Shown here: piece after piece, positions 7,523 through 14,608 of the stretch
How the letters are laid out: each line of letters begins with the position of its first letter
Position numbering within the stretch: the first letter of the stretch is position 1
Assembly (NCBI GenBank): GCA_959596515.1
Contig: CAUFXR010000055.1
Span: 1 to 17,158 of the forward strand
Source: an uncultured Oscillospiraceae bacterium
GTDB lineage: Bacteria; Bacillota; Clostridia; Oscillospirales; Acutalibacteraceae
DNA: 17,158 bases
Direction: 5' to 3'
Notes under the pieces: model-generated
The model's input: the letters and a program-made list of their open reading frames with translations, nothing else
Told to the model about the DNA's origin: nothing
The model's database searches: none
Translations under genes and position numbers: made by a program

Positions 7523-8407
7523 ATGCCCGCAGCGATTTCCCATTATTTATTGGCGCGCAAACTGCTGGATGATCCGACTTTTGACACCAATAAAAGCTTT
7601 TCCGAAAACGCCTTTTTATGGGGTGCCCAGGGCCCGGATTTTCTTTTTACCCATCGCTTTTTTCCCTGGCAAAAGGGAGAAAGTTTAAAGGAGTTTGGAG
7701 AGCGTCTCCATCGGACATCGCCCTCTAAGATTTTTGATTTCGCTCAGGAATATGAGAACGGGGAAAGAGGAAACGATATCTCCCTTTCCTATATTTTAGG
7801 CTTTTTATGCCATTACGCTTTTGACAGCGTGGCGCATCCTTTTGTCAACTACGGCGCTGAAATGCTTCACGAATTGGTAAAGCCCTCTAGCCTGGAAACC
7901 TGCCACAATGAGGTAGAGTCTAATTTAGATGTGATTTTACTGCGGTATGAACGGGCGGAGCTGCCTACGGATTTCAGCTTGAAAATGACCATTCCGAAGG
8001 ATGAACTGGTGAAACGGGAAATGGCCCTGTTTTATGAGTCTCTGCTGTGTCACTTGTACGGCGTGCGGGCGTCCCGGGAGGCGATCGCGCAGGCGGTGGA
8101 TGATTGCCGCACTGCCTTTGGATGGATGACGGACAGGACCACGTTAAAGAAAAAAGTTTTGCTTCGGGTGGAAAAAGGAAAATTGCCGACTCTTTCCTGT
8201 CATGTCAGAAGCATGACCGAGGAAACGGATTTTGATTATTCCAACGTGCTTCACCGGGAATGGCAGTGGCCTATGGATACCGGTGAACTGCGAACGGAAA
8301 GTTACTTTGATTTATATGAGCAGGCCGCCGAGTTCGCCAAGGCGCTGATCGCCGGTTTTTTATCCGGGGCGTCTATGGAAGCGTTGACAGAGGATCGGCC
8401 ATTTTAA
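7523..8407 (+). CDS. Zinc-dependent phospholipase C-like protein (PF00882 family)
   Basis: 294 residues from ATG 7523, chosen because AGGGAGGA ends 7-8 nt upstream; the TTG at 7517 lies too close to that RBS. The metal-site pattern of the B. cereus PLC family is visible: His7 (ISHYLLA), Asp39 (GAQGPDF), His63 (ERLHRTS), the HYAFDSVAH block (His97, Asp101, His105), and HNEVE (His128, Glu132) matching the family HxxxE. Unlike secreted phospholipases it has no signal peptide, so it is an intracellular family member of unknown substrate. The family is widespread in Clostridia, often annotated only as a zinc-dependent phospholipase C family protein. It ends 18 nt before luxS, which suggests co-transcription. 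Confidence 0.85.
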   Translation: MPAAISHYLLARKLLDDPTFDTNKSFSENAFLWGAQGPDFLFTHRFFPWQKGESLKEFGERLHRTSPSKIFDFAQEYENGERGNDISLSYILGFLCHYAFDSVAHPFVNYGAEMLHELVKPSSLETCHNEVESNLDVILLRYERAELPTDFSLKMTIPKDELVKREMALFYESLLCHLYGVRASREAIAQAVDDCRTAFGWMTDRTTLKKKVLLRVEKGKLPTLSCHVRSMTEETDFDYSNVLHREWQWPMDTGELRTESYFDLYEQAAEFAKALIAGFLSGASMEALTEDRPF

Positions 8408-8425
8408 AAGAATAGGAGAACTGAT

Positions 8426-8884
8426 ATGGAACGAATCGCGAGTTTTTGTGTGGATCACACCAAATTACAACCTGGCATCTATGTTTCCCGTATTGATGGT
8501 GATATTGTCACCTATGACATTCGCATGAGAAAACCAAACACACCGCCGTTTTTGTCCAATCCAGTGCTGCATAGCTTTGAGCACCTGTTCGCGACCATTG
8601 CCCGCAACAGTGAATACAGCGATAAGGTGATTTATTTTGGACCGATGGGCTGCAGAACGGGATGCTATTTTTTGTTGAGGAATATGGAACCTCAGCAGGC
8701 ATTGGATTTCATCAAATCTGTTTTAGGACAGATTGCGGAATATTCCGGCCCGCTGCCGGGGAATACAGCGCCAGAATGTGGAAATTATTTGGAACATGAT
8801 TTGGAGGGCGCGAAAAAAGAGGCGGCGGAGTTTCTTGATATTGTCCGCCAGTGGACTGTCGAAAAAATGAGGTATGAGAATTAA
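8426..8884 (+). CDS. luxS: S-ribosylhomocysteine lyase LuxS
   Basis: 152 residues, normal length for LuxS. It cleaves S-ribosylhomocysteine to homocysteine and DPD, the AI-2 precursor, in the cytoplasm as part of the activated methyl cycle. The metal motif HSFEH gives His49, catalytic Glu52 and His53; the third metal ligand is Cys118 (PECGN). The catalytic cysteine is Cys76 in GPMGCRTG. HTKLQPGIY near the N-terminus is also typical. AGGAG (8414-8418) lies 7 nt before ATG. No pfs/mtnN or metE/metH-type gene is adjacent; the partner upstream is the phospholipase-like gene. No clear terminator follows the stop, so some readthrough toward the peptidase gene is possible. Confidence 0.97.
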   Translation: MERIASFCVDHTKLQPGIYVSRIDGDIVTYDIRMRKPNTPPFLSNPVLHSFEHLFATIARNSEYSDKVIYFGPMGCRTGCYFLLRNMEPQQALDFIKSVLGQIAEYSGPLPGNTAPECGNYLEHDLEGAKKEAAEFLDIVRQWTVEKMRYEN

Positions 8885-8961
8885 AAAACAAAAATATTTA
8901 TAAAAATAATTAAAAATTTCGGCTAAAATCTGTCATTATAGCTGATTTCTGTTTCAAAGGA

Positions 8962-8989
8962 TTGCAATTCTGTAACAATTAGCTATAAT
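8962..8989 (+). promoter_or_regulatory. Sigma-A-type promoter of the G5-M23 peptidase gene
   Basis: TTGCAA (8962-8967), a 16-nt spacer and a perfect TATAAT (8984-8989). The expected transcription start is near 8996, leaving a leader of about 75 nt that contains the WalR-type box. Confidence 0.7.
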
Positions 8990-9007
8990 AAATAGCATAC
9001 TGTTACA
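8971..9007. promoter_or_regulatory. 37-bp interrupted dyad centred on the -10 region
   Basis: Outer arms TGTAACA (8971-8977) and TGTTACA (9001-9007) and inner arms GCTAT (8982-8986) and ATAGC (8992-8996) share exactly the same centre, 8989. The dyad covers the -10 hexamer and presumed +1, so a dimeric repressor site is a natural reading. The right outer arm overlaps the first half of the WalR-type box. Confidence 0.5.
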
Positions 9008-9017
9008 AAATTGTAAT
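9001..9017 (+). promoter_or_regulatory. WalR (YycF)-type box before the cell-wall hydrolase gene
   Basis: TGTTAC (9001-9006), five bases, then TGTAAT (9012-9017). This fits the known WalR consensus TGTWAH-N5-TGTWAH at every position. It lies downstream of the -10, near +6 to +22, the arrangement seen for WalR-repressed genes. The downstream gene is an M23 peptidase, a classic WalKR target class. Confidence 0.65.
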
Positions 9018-9071
9018 TTTTTAAATTACTAAGTTTGTCAGCTAGTTTTGCTCAGAGAGGGTGTCATTTTG

Positions 9072-10409
9072 ATGCTGATTCAGCCGGAAAAGGTAGCGCT
9101 TGTAAAAGCGCGGCTGAGAAAAGCAATTCATCTTTGTGAAAAGCTATGGTCCCGTTTCACGGCGGCAGGTGCAGAAAGCCTGAAAAATGCGGAGAAATGG
9201 GTATTGAAAATTTTAAATAAAGCGGAAGATTGGCTAAAAAATCTGCCGATCCAATCCGTGAAAGAGAAAATAACAGTTGCGGTTACGCAAGGACCCCGTT
9301 CTCACCGGGCGGTAAACCTTACCCTGCCGGTGGCTTGCGTTTTAGTGCTGGTTTCCGTGCTCAGTTTGGTTCCCTTGGCGCCCTACGCTCATGCGTCGGC
9401 GGCTGATCATGCGTCCACGGCGGAGACGGCTAACCTGACAGTTACCCCCCGATATGCTGCGGCGGATATTGCGGATACCGAAGCTATGGATATGAGCGGC
9501 GAACTGGTGGAAGCCAGCGGTATTTACGTGGATAACAAGCTATACGGTGTGATCGACTGTCAGGCCCAGCTGCAGTTTTTCCTGGATGCTTTGTTGAATC
9601 AGGAAAAGTTGGAAGATCCGGATGTAGAGGCTTCCTATGCCCAGGAAATTGAAGTGTCTTCCGGTTTATATCCTTCTGGAAGCGTTAAAAGTTATCATGA
9701 GATCAAAGAGATCCTTTTGTCGGTGCTTGAGATTCAGGTGACCAAAACAGAAACCTATCAGGAGGAAATCCCGTTTGATACCGTCACTGTCAACAATGAC
9801 TTGGAGTATACGGTGTTCAGCAATGTAGTGAACGAGGGCACGCCCGGCGTACAGGAATGTGTGGATAAGGTCACTTATCTCAACGGGGAGGAAGTTTCCC
9901 GCAGTGCGGTGCAGAGAACTGTGGTACAGGAACCGGTTAACAAAACGATAGAGGTAGGTACTCGCACGCTTCCGGACAGCTATCCCGACGGATATCAGTC
10001 GGGACAGGGCAGTGGCATAGCCACTGGAAGCTTTTTGTGGCCGCTGCCTTACACCTACAATATTACCAGCCCCTTTGAAATGCGCTGGGGAACCATGCAT
10101 AAGGGGATTGATATTGCTGAAGGCGGCGTTCATGGCGCTGTTGTCCGCGCCGCGGACGGCGGTGTGGTTACCATTGCGGGTAACTTAAACGATGGTTATG
10201 GGAATTATGTGGTGATCGACCATGGCAATGGATATAAGACCCTTTATGCCCATGGCAGTGCCATTTATGTTACCCAGGGCCAGTATGTTTCTAAGGGACA
10301 ACCTATCCTAGCGGTTGGAAATTCGGGAGATTCTTATGGTTCCCATCTCCATTTCGAGATTATTGAAAACGGAACGGAAGTCAATCCTTTGAATTTTAAT
10401 TTTGAGTAA
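9072..10409 (+). CDS. Membrane-anchored or exported G5-M23 cell-wall peptidase
   Basis: 445 residues from ATG 9072 (GAGAGGG at 9055-9061, 10 nt spacing); TTG 9069 is an alternative. An unusually long basic, amphipathic N-terminus of about 78 residues precedes one hydrophobic segment (about 82-105, ending APYAHA). It is therefore either a non-cleaved anchor with a cytoplasmic N-terminal region or an atypical signal peptide. Then come a linker with a VDNKLYGVID unit common in such enzymes, a G5 domain (about 221-297, VTKTETYQEEIPFDT) and a C-terminal M23/LytM metallopeptidase domain (about 320-442). Zinc residues His343 and Asp347 (HKGID) and HLHFE (His425, His427) are intact, so it should be active. 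Likely role: cutting peptidoglycan cross-links during growth. The WalR-type box at its promoter supports this. Confidence 0.9.
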   Translation: MLIQPEKVALVKARLRKAIHLCEKLWSRFTAAGAESLKNAEKWVLKILNKAEDWLKNLPIQSVKEKITVAVTQGPRSHRAVNLTLPVACVLVLVSVLSLVPLAPYAHASAADHASTAETANLTVTPRYAAADIADTEAMDMSGELVEASGIYVDNKLYGVIDCQAQLQFFLDALLNQEKLEDPDVEASYAQEIEVSSGLYPSGSVKSYHEIKEILLSVLEIQVTKTETYQEEIPFDTVTVNNDLEYTVFSNVVNEGTPGVQECVDKVTYLNGEEVSRSAVQRTVVQEPVNKTIEVGTRTLPDSYPDGYQSGQGSGIATGSFLWPLPYTYNITSPFEMRWGTMHKGIDIAEGGVHGAVVRAADGGVVTIAGNLNDGYGNYVVIDHGNGYKTLYAHGSAIYVTQGQYVSKGQPILAVGNSGDSYGSHLHFEIIENGTEVNPLNFNFE

Positions 10410-10554
10410 AATCTTATTGAAAATTTCATTGTAAAATAAAGTTTTGCTGATGGAAAAGTCTGAAAATAAAAACGAAAGAACTATTTGCGGTTGGTTTTTA
10501 TTGCGCAGATCCCAGGGCTTCGACATGACGTCAGAAAAAAGCAGCTATGAAAAC

Positions 10555-10605
10555 ATCGAAAAGCCTCTTAACCCCATTTTGGGGGCTAAGGAGGCTTTTT
10601 TCGAT
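10555..10605. terminator. Bidirectional terminator after the peptidase gene
   Basis: A long stem with a single bulge: ATCGAAAAGCCTC and TTAACCCC pair with GGGGCTAAGGAGG and the T-tract reading into TTTTCGAT. Arms flank a short ATTTTG loop. T6-7 follows on plus (10595-10601), and A-tracts on the other side allow function on minus. Confidence 0.88.
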
Positions 10606-10683
10606 ACAAGCGGTTAAGGCGTTTGTGTTATAGAATACATTTATGTGGAGTGTCTGGTTTGACACCTTTGGTTATGTGGCGAG

Positions 10684-10721
10684 AAAAAAGGCGCTTCGGA
10701 GGATCTCTCCGAAGCGCCTTT
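10684..10721 (-). terminator. Terminator of the small cysteine-rich peptide gene
   Basis: A perfect 15-bp stem, AAAGGCGCTTCGGAG (10687-10701) and CTCCGAAGCGCCTTT (10707-10721), with a 5-nt loop. Read on the minus strand it is followed by T6 (plus A-tract 10684-10689). It lies 26 nt past the stop of the minus-strand gene at 10747. Confidence 0.88.
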
Positions 10722-10746
10722 GGGTTTGCGCGAGAATCGGAATCCG

Positions 10747-10878
10747 TTAGCAACCGCAGCCGCAGCTATCGTTGCAGCCGCAACCGCTGTTGTTATTAAA
10801 ACCGCCGTTGCCGCAGCAGCACAGAATGAGGATTAAGATGATGATCCAAGAGCAGCCGCCAAATCCGTTGTTACACAT
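10747..10878 (-). CDS. Small cysteine-rich membrane peptide (43 aa)
   Basis: The gene encodes 43 residues. It starts at ATG 10878 with AAGGAGG (plus CCTCCTT, 10887-10893) 8 nt upstream, stops with TAA, and is followed by its own terminator. The layout is a Gly/Asn-rich start (MCNNGFGGCSW), a very short hydrophobic run (IIILILIL, residues 12-19), CCC at 20-22, and a tail of GCGC/CGCGC repeats. Ten of 43 residues are cysteine. Clostridial genomes carry similar small proteins, sometimes auto-named as chorion-class high-cysteine proteins; their role is unknown. Spore-coat or membrane metal/redox roles are possible but unproven. The hydrophobic stretch is short for a full transmembrane helix. It is transcribed divergently from clpC across about 170 nt. 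Confidence 0.8.
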   Translation of the reverse strand: MCNNGFGGCSWIIILILILCCCGNGGFNNNSGCGCNDSCGCGC

Positions 10879-10976
10879 AATAAAGTCCTCCTTGAAGTTT
10901 GTTTGTGTTTTGTTGGCTTACAGTACAGTATACGGATAGAGCCTAATTATGGTGACGAATTTTTTTACCCAAAATT

Positions 10977-11009
10977 TTGACATGGGATTTCCTTCTAACG
11001 CTGTATAAT
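10977..11009 (+). promoter_or_regulatory. Candidate clpC promoter with an unusually long spacer
   Basis: Perfect hexamers TTGACA (10977-10982) and TATAAT (11004-11009) are separated by 21 nt instead of about 17. No better -35 lies at 16-18 nt. GGATTT (10985-10990) and AAATCC (11010-11015) form a dyad flanking the -10. The -10 is likely real; the -35 assignment is uncertain. Confidence 0.45.
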
Positions 11010-11051
11010 AAATCCAATCGCTGGCAATAGTTATTTTATAGGAGGCAGGTT

Positions 11052-13514
11052 ATGTATCGGTTTAACGGATTTACGCAGAAAGCCAACCATGCCATGAATT
11101 TGGCCATTCAATGCGCGGAAGAGATGGGGCATACCTATGTGGGCAGCGAGCATATTCTGCTGGGACTTTTAAAAGAAGGCAGCGGTGTTGCGGCCGCGGT
11201 GCTTCGGGCGATGGAAGTGGATGCCGAGCAGCTGGAGGTACTGATGACTCAAAAAATCGGTCTTGGAATACGGGGAGCGCTGGGCACCGAAGATTTCACC
11301 CCGAGGACTAAGCGGATTTTACAAATTGCTGTAATGCAGGCGGCCAGGATGGGATTCACTTATGTAGGTACGGAACATTTACTTCTGGCAATTCTGGGAG
11401 AAAGTGATAGCTACGCCGTCCGTTTTTTGGCGGAGATGGGAGTCAGAGCCTCTGAGGTGGTGGAAAAGATGAATGAACTGATGGGGGCGGAAACAGATGC
11501 TACGGTTTCGGTTCCAAAACAGGGGAAGGAGGCGAAGACCAAATCGGCCACCAGAACTCTGGACCAGTTCGGACGGGATCTGACAGAGCAGGCCAGAAAG
11601 GGAGAGATTGATCCTGTTATTGGCCGGCAGACGGAAATTGAGCGGGTAATTCAGATCCTTTCCAGAAGGACTAAAAATAATCCCTGTCTGATCGGCGAGC
11701 CCGGAGTGGGGAAAACCGCCGTGGCGGAGGGGTTAGCCCTTCAGATTGTTTCCGGAAACGTGCCTGAGCTGCTGAAGGATAAAAGGCTGGTGTCTCTGGA
11801 TCTGACAGGAATGATCGCAGGAACCAAGTATCGGGGCGATTTTGAGGACCGGATCAAAAACGCCATGGAGGAAGTAAAAAAAGCGGGTAATGTTATCTTG
11901 TTTATCGATGAGCTTCATACCATTATCGGCGCAGGTTCAGCGGAGGGTTCGGCGGACGCGGCGAATATTTTAAAGCCGGCCTTGGCTCGGGGCGACTTCC
12001 AAGTCATCGGGGCCACTACCATTGACGAATATCGAAGACATATCGAAAAAGACGCAGCCTTGGAGCGCCGTTTCCAGCCAGTCATGGTGGGCGAGCCTAC
12101 GATACAGGAGGCGATAGCTATCTTGAAGGGGCTTAGGGACCGGTATGAGGCGCATCACAAGGTGAAAATCACCGATGAGGCTATCGGGGCGGCGGTAGAG
12201 CTTTCCTCTCGATATATCTCCGATCGGTACTTGCCGGATAAGGCCATCGATTTGATCGATGAGGCGGCTTCGAGAGTCCGTTTGCGGTGTCATACCGTTC
12301 CCGACGACCTGCAGCAGCTGGAGGAAAAAAGCAAGGAGCTGGAACAGGAAAAAGCCGCGGCGGTGAATTCTCAGGACTTTGAACGCGCAGCGTTCCTGCG
12401 GGATGAGGCGCGGCGCTTGAAGCAGCAGCTGGAAGAGCGAAAAAATCAATGGAGGGACAAAAGCGAGCGATCCGGCGATGAGGTCACCGCGAAGGATATC
12501 GCCCAGATTGTCTCCAGCTGGACCGGTGTACCGGTAGTACAGCTGACGGAGGAGGAAAGCCAACGGCTTTTGCGGCTGGAAGAAATCCTCCACGAACGGA
12601 TTGTCGGACAGAAGGAAGCGGTGGCGGCGGTGGCGAGAGCTATTCGCCGCGGCCGAGTAGGGCTGAAGGACCCAAAACGTCCGAGCGGTTCTTTTCTGTT
12701 TCTTGGGCCTACCGGTGTGGGCAAAACCGAGCTGTGCAAAGCGCTGGCCCAGGCGATGTTCGGCGATGAAAAATCCATGATCCGCCTGGATATGTCGGAG
12801 TATATGGAAAAACACACGGTTTCTCGCATGATCGGTTCTCCGCCTGGTTATGTCGGGTATCAAGAAGGAGGCCAACTTACGGAGAAAATTAGGCGAAAGC
12901 CTTATTCTGTGGTGCTGTTTGATGAAATCGAAAAGGCTCATTCGGATGTGTTTCACCTGTTGCTTCAAATTTTAGAGGATGGCCAATTAACAGATTCGCA
13001 GGGCCGCACAGTGGATTTTAAAAATTCTGTGGTGATTATGACTTCCAACATCGGCGCCAGGCTGATTACGGAAAACCGGCTGAATCTGGGATTTTCCACT
13101 GACGATAGCCAGGAGGCCGATCAAAGGGCAATGCGGGATAGAGTGCTGGAAGAACTGAAAAAAGCCTTCCGACCGGAATTTTTAAACAGGATCGACGAGG
13201 TTATCGTCTTCCAAAAGCTGTCAGAACAGGAAATTCAGCAGATTGCCGTGCATATGCTGAACGACCTGAAAGCGCGACTGGAATCTATGGGAGTTTCCTT
13301 GGAATTTACCGAGACAGCGGTGCGAACCGTTGCTAAGGCTGGATTTGATCCAGTGTACGGCGCACGTCCGCTGCGAAGAGAAATTCAAGCTAAAGTGGAA
13401 GATCCTTTGAGTGAGGAACTGCTGACAGGAAATCTTAAAGCTGGGAAAGCGGTGCGATGCGATGTCTCAGACGGCAAAATTATTTTTCAAATTCAAGAAA
13501 AAGGGATTGACTAA
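11052..13514 (+). CDS. clpC: ClpC-type AAA+ unfoldase
   Basis: 820 residues, full length for ClpC. It has an N-terminal Clp_N domain with two repeats (1-145), and AAA1 with Walker A GEPGVGKT (215-222) and Walker B VILFIDE (281-287). A middle region carries a UVR-like segment (SQDFERAAFLRDEA, about 440-453) that distinguishes ClpC from ClpB. AAA2 has Walker A GPTGVGKT (552-559), Walker B VVLFDE (620-625) and pore loop GYVGY (599-603). It unfolds damaged or adaptor-delivered proteins, normally for ClpP. AGGAGG (11040-11045) lies 6 nt before ATG. It is an orphan: the usual ctsR-mcsA-mcsB genes are not next to it, and no good CtsR heptad repeat is visible. Its stop codon touches the -35 of the rubrerythrin promoter. 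Confidence 0.96.
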   Translation: MYRFNGFTQKANHAMNLAIQCAEEMGHTYVGSEHILLGLLKEGSGVAAAVLRAMEVDAEQLEVLMTQKIGLGIRGALGTEDFTPRTKRILQIAVMQAARMGFTYVGTEHLLLAILGESDSYAVRFLAEMGVRASEVVEKMNELMGAETDATVSVPKQGKEAKTKSATRTLDQFGRDLTEQARKGEIDPVIGRQTEIERVIQILSRRTKNNPCLIGEPGVGKTAVAEGLALQIVSGNVPELLKDKRLVSLDLTGMIAGTKYRGDFEDRIKNAMEEVKKAGNVILFIDELHTIIGAGSAEGSADAANILKPALARGDFQVIGATTIDEYRRHIEKDAALERRFQPVMVGEPTIQEAIAILKGLRDRYEAHHKVKITDEAIGAAVELSSRYISDRYLPDKAIDLIDEAASRVRLRCHTVPDDLQQLEEKSKELEQEKAAAVNSQDFERAAFLRDEARRLKQQLEERKNQWRDKSERSGDEVTAKDIAQIVSSWTGVPVVQLTEEESQRLLRLEEILHERIVGQKEAVAAVARAIRRGRVGLKDPKRPSGSFLFLGPTGVGKTELCKALAQAMFGDEKSMIRLDMSEYMEKHTVSRMIGSPPGYVGYQEGGQLTEKIRRKPYSVVLFDEIEKAHSDVFHLLLQILEDGQLTDSQGRTVDFKNSVVIMTSNIGARLITENRLNLGFSTDDSQEADQRAMRDRVLEELKKAFRPEFLNRIDEVIVFQKLSEQEIQQIAVHMLNDLKARLESMGVSLEFTETAVRTVAKAGFDPVYGARPLRREIQAKVEDPLSEELLTGNLKAGKAVRCDVSDGKIIFQIQEKGID

Positions 13515-13535
13515 TTTTACCAAATAGAGTACAAT
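13507..13535 (+). promoter_or_regulatory. Rubrerythrin promoter
   Basis: TTGACT (13507-13512), overlapping the clpC stop codon, a 17-nt spacer and TACAAT (13530-13535). The 13-mer ATAGAGTACAATA (13524-13536) is identical to the -10 region of the htpG promoter on the opposite strand at 16961-16973. Confidence 0.7.
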
Positions 13536-13545
13536 AGAATCAAAC

Positions 13546-13570
13546 AAAAATAAGAACTATTCTTATTTTT
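13546..13570. promoter_or_regulatory. 25-bp perfect palindrome in the rubrerythrin leader
   Basis: AAAAATAAGAA (13546-13556) and TTCTTATTTTT (13560-13570) flank CTA. It sits just after the presumed +1 and 28 nt before the ATG, a typical repressor position. Peroxide- or redox-responsive control (for example a PerR/Fur-type dimer) is possible, but the sequence is not a clear PerR box. As RNA it could also form an AT-rich terminator hairpin for clpC. Confidence 0.5.
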
Positions 13571-13598
13571 AAAATTGACAAAGAAAGAGGTATACGAA

Positions 13599-14132
13599 AT
13601 GGAATTGAAAGGATCAAAAACAGAAGCTAATTTGATGACAGCGTTTGCCGGCGAATCACAGGCCAGAAATAAGTACACCTATTTTGCCTCTAAGGCGAGA
13701 AAGGATGGATATGTCCAGATCGCCAATATTTTTGAGGAAACCGCTAATAACGAAAAAGAGCACGCAAAAATTTGGTTTAAATTATTAGAGGGTATCGGCT
13801 CTACGCCTGAAAACCTTCTCCATGCCGCCGAGGGCGAAAATTATGAGTGGACTGATATGTACGCTACCTTCGCCAAGGAAGCCAAAGAGGAAGGGTTTGA
13901 CCAGATTGCCGCGCTGTTCGAGGGTGTTGCCAAAATCGAAAAGGAGCATGAGGACCGCTACCGCGCCTTGCTGAGCAATGTGGAAGAAGGAAAGGTCTTC
14001 AAACGCGGCGAGGTAGTGATCTGGCAGTGTTCTAACTGCGGTCATATCGTAGTAGGCACTCAGGCGCCGGAGATTTGCCCCGTGTGTTCTCATCCTCAGG
14101 CCTATTTCCAGCTTCAGGCGAAAAACTATTAA
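13599..14132 (+). CDS. rbr: Rubrerythrin
   Basis: 177 residues from ATG 13599, chosen because AAAGAGG (13584-13590) is 8 nt upstream; the frame also opens at TTG 13575 but without an RBS. The N-terminal four-helix di-iron domain has the paired ligand motifs: FAGESQARNKY, FEETANNEKEHA, AKEAKEEGF and EKEHEDRY. The C-terminal rubredoxin-like domain carries CSNCG and CPVC for one FeS4 iron. Rubrerythrin reduces hydrogen peroxide to water in the cytoplasm of anaerobes, using electrons from NADH via rubredoxin-type carriers. It has its own promoter and palindrome after clpC and a strong terminator downstream. Confidence 0.95.
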   Translation: MELKGSKTEANLMTAFAGESQARNKYTYFASKARKDGYVQIANIFEETANNEKEHAKIWFKLLEGIGSTPENLLHAAEGENYEWTDMYATFAKEAKEEGFDQIAALFEGVAKIEKEHEDRYRALLSNVEEGKVFKRGEVVIWQCSNCGHIVVGTQAPEICPVCSHPQAYFQLQAKNY

Positions 14133-14267
14133 TCCGTTAGGACGCTGTGCGGAAAACAGTTTTCCAAAGGTTTTCGCTAGAATGACTAAGACAAAATCAT
14201 TTTCCCCTCGCTGAAATGGCACGGTATGTTTGCCTTAAGGATTTTTAACGTAGAAAATAGCTTTTTC

Positions 14268-14310
14268 AATTTCGCTTTCTCTCCGCTGAGGGAGAAAGCG
14301 AAATTTTTTT
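14268..14310 (+). terminator. Terminator after the rubrerythrin gene
   Basis: AATTTCGCTTTCTC (14268-14281) pairs perfectly with GAGAAAGCGAAATT (14292-14305), followed by T7. It lies about 135 nt after the stop codon. The stretch from here to 14545 shows no gene. Confidence 0.9.
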
Positions 14311-14545
14311 ATTTTACCATTTTTGTTTTTGAAGCGAGTTGTTCTAAAAACGAATTTTTGGGCTGTGTCGCTTTTTGAAAGTACCGTTCTGTCATTGAAA
14401 CCGCCGCTCTTTCCTGTGAAAGATTCCGCCTAAAGCTTATAGAAAAGGTCAAAAATCCGGGCGGAAAATAAAAAGAAGTGGTCCAGGATAAATAAAAAGA
14501 AGATGTACAGGCTAGAAATGAAAATGGCAAGGGGTGGAAGAGAAA

Positions 14546-14584
14546 ATAAAAAAGAGCAAGGCGGATTTAACCGCCTTGCTCTTT
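14546..14584 (-). terminator. Terminator of the htpG / CmpB-like unit
   Basis: AAAGAGCAAGGCGG (14551-14564) and CCGCCTTGCTCTTT (14571-14584) form a perfect 14-bp stem with a 6-nt loop. On the minus strand it is followed by a T-tract (plus A's 14548-14553). It begins 24 nt past the stop of the minus-strand membrane protein. Confidence 0.88.
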
Positions 14585-14608
14585 CAGCGTGGGAACAGAC
14601 AGGATTTG

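Noticed and set aside
10740..10830. Short repeats GCAACCGCAGCCGCAG suggestive of a repeat array
   Set aside because: They are explained by Cys/Gly codons (TGC, GGC, GGT) of the small minus-strand peptide, not a CRISPR or satellite repeat.
10964..10982. Possible CtsR operator before clpC (TGTCAAA-N5-GGGTAAA on minus)
   Set aside because: CtsR sites are heptad repeats GGTCAAA with 3-nt spacing. Here the spacing is 5 and both heptads deviate, so I do not call it.
11970..12968. 332-codon minus-strand frame inside clpC
   Set aside because: It is antisense to a fully conserved ClpC and is the usual shadow of a long coding region; it has no domain of its own.
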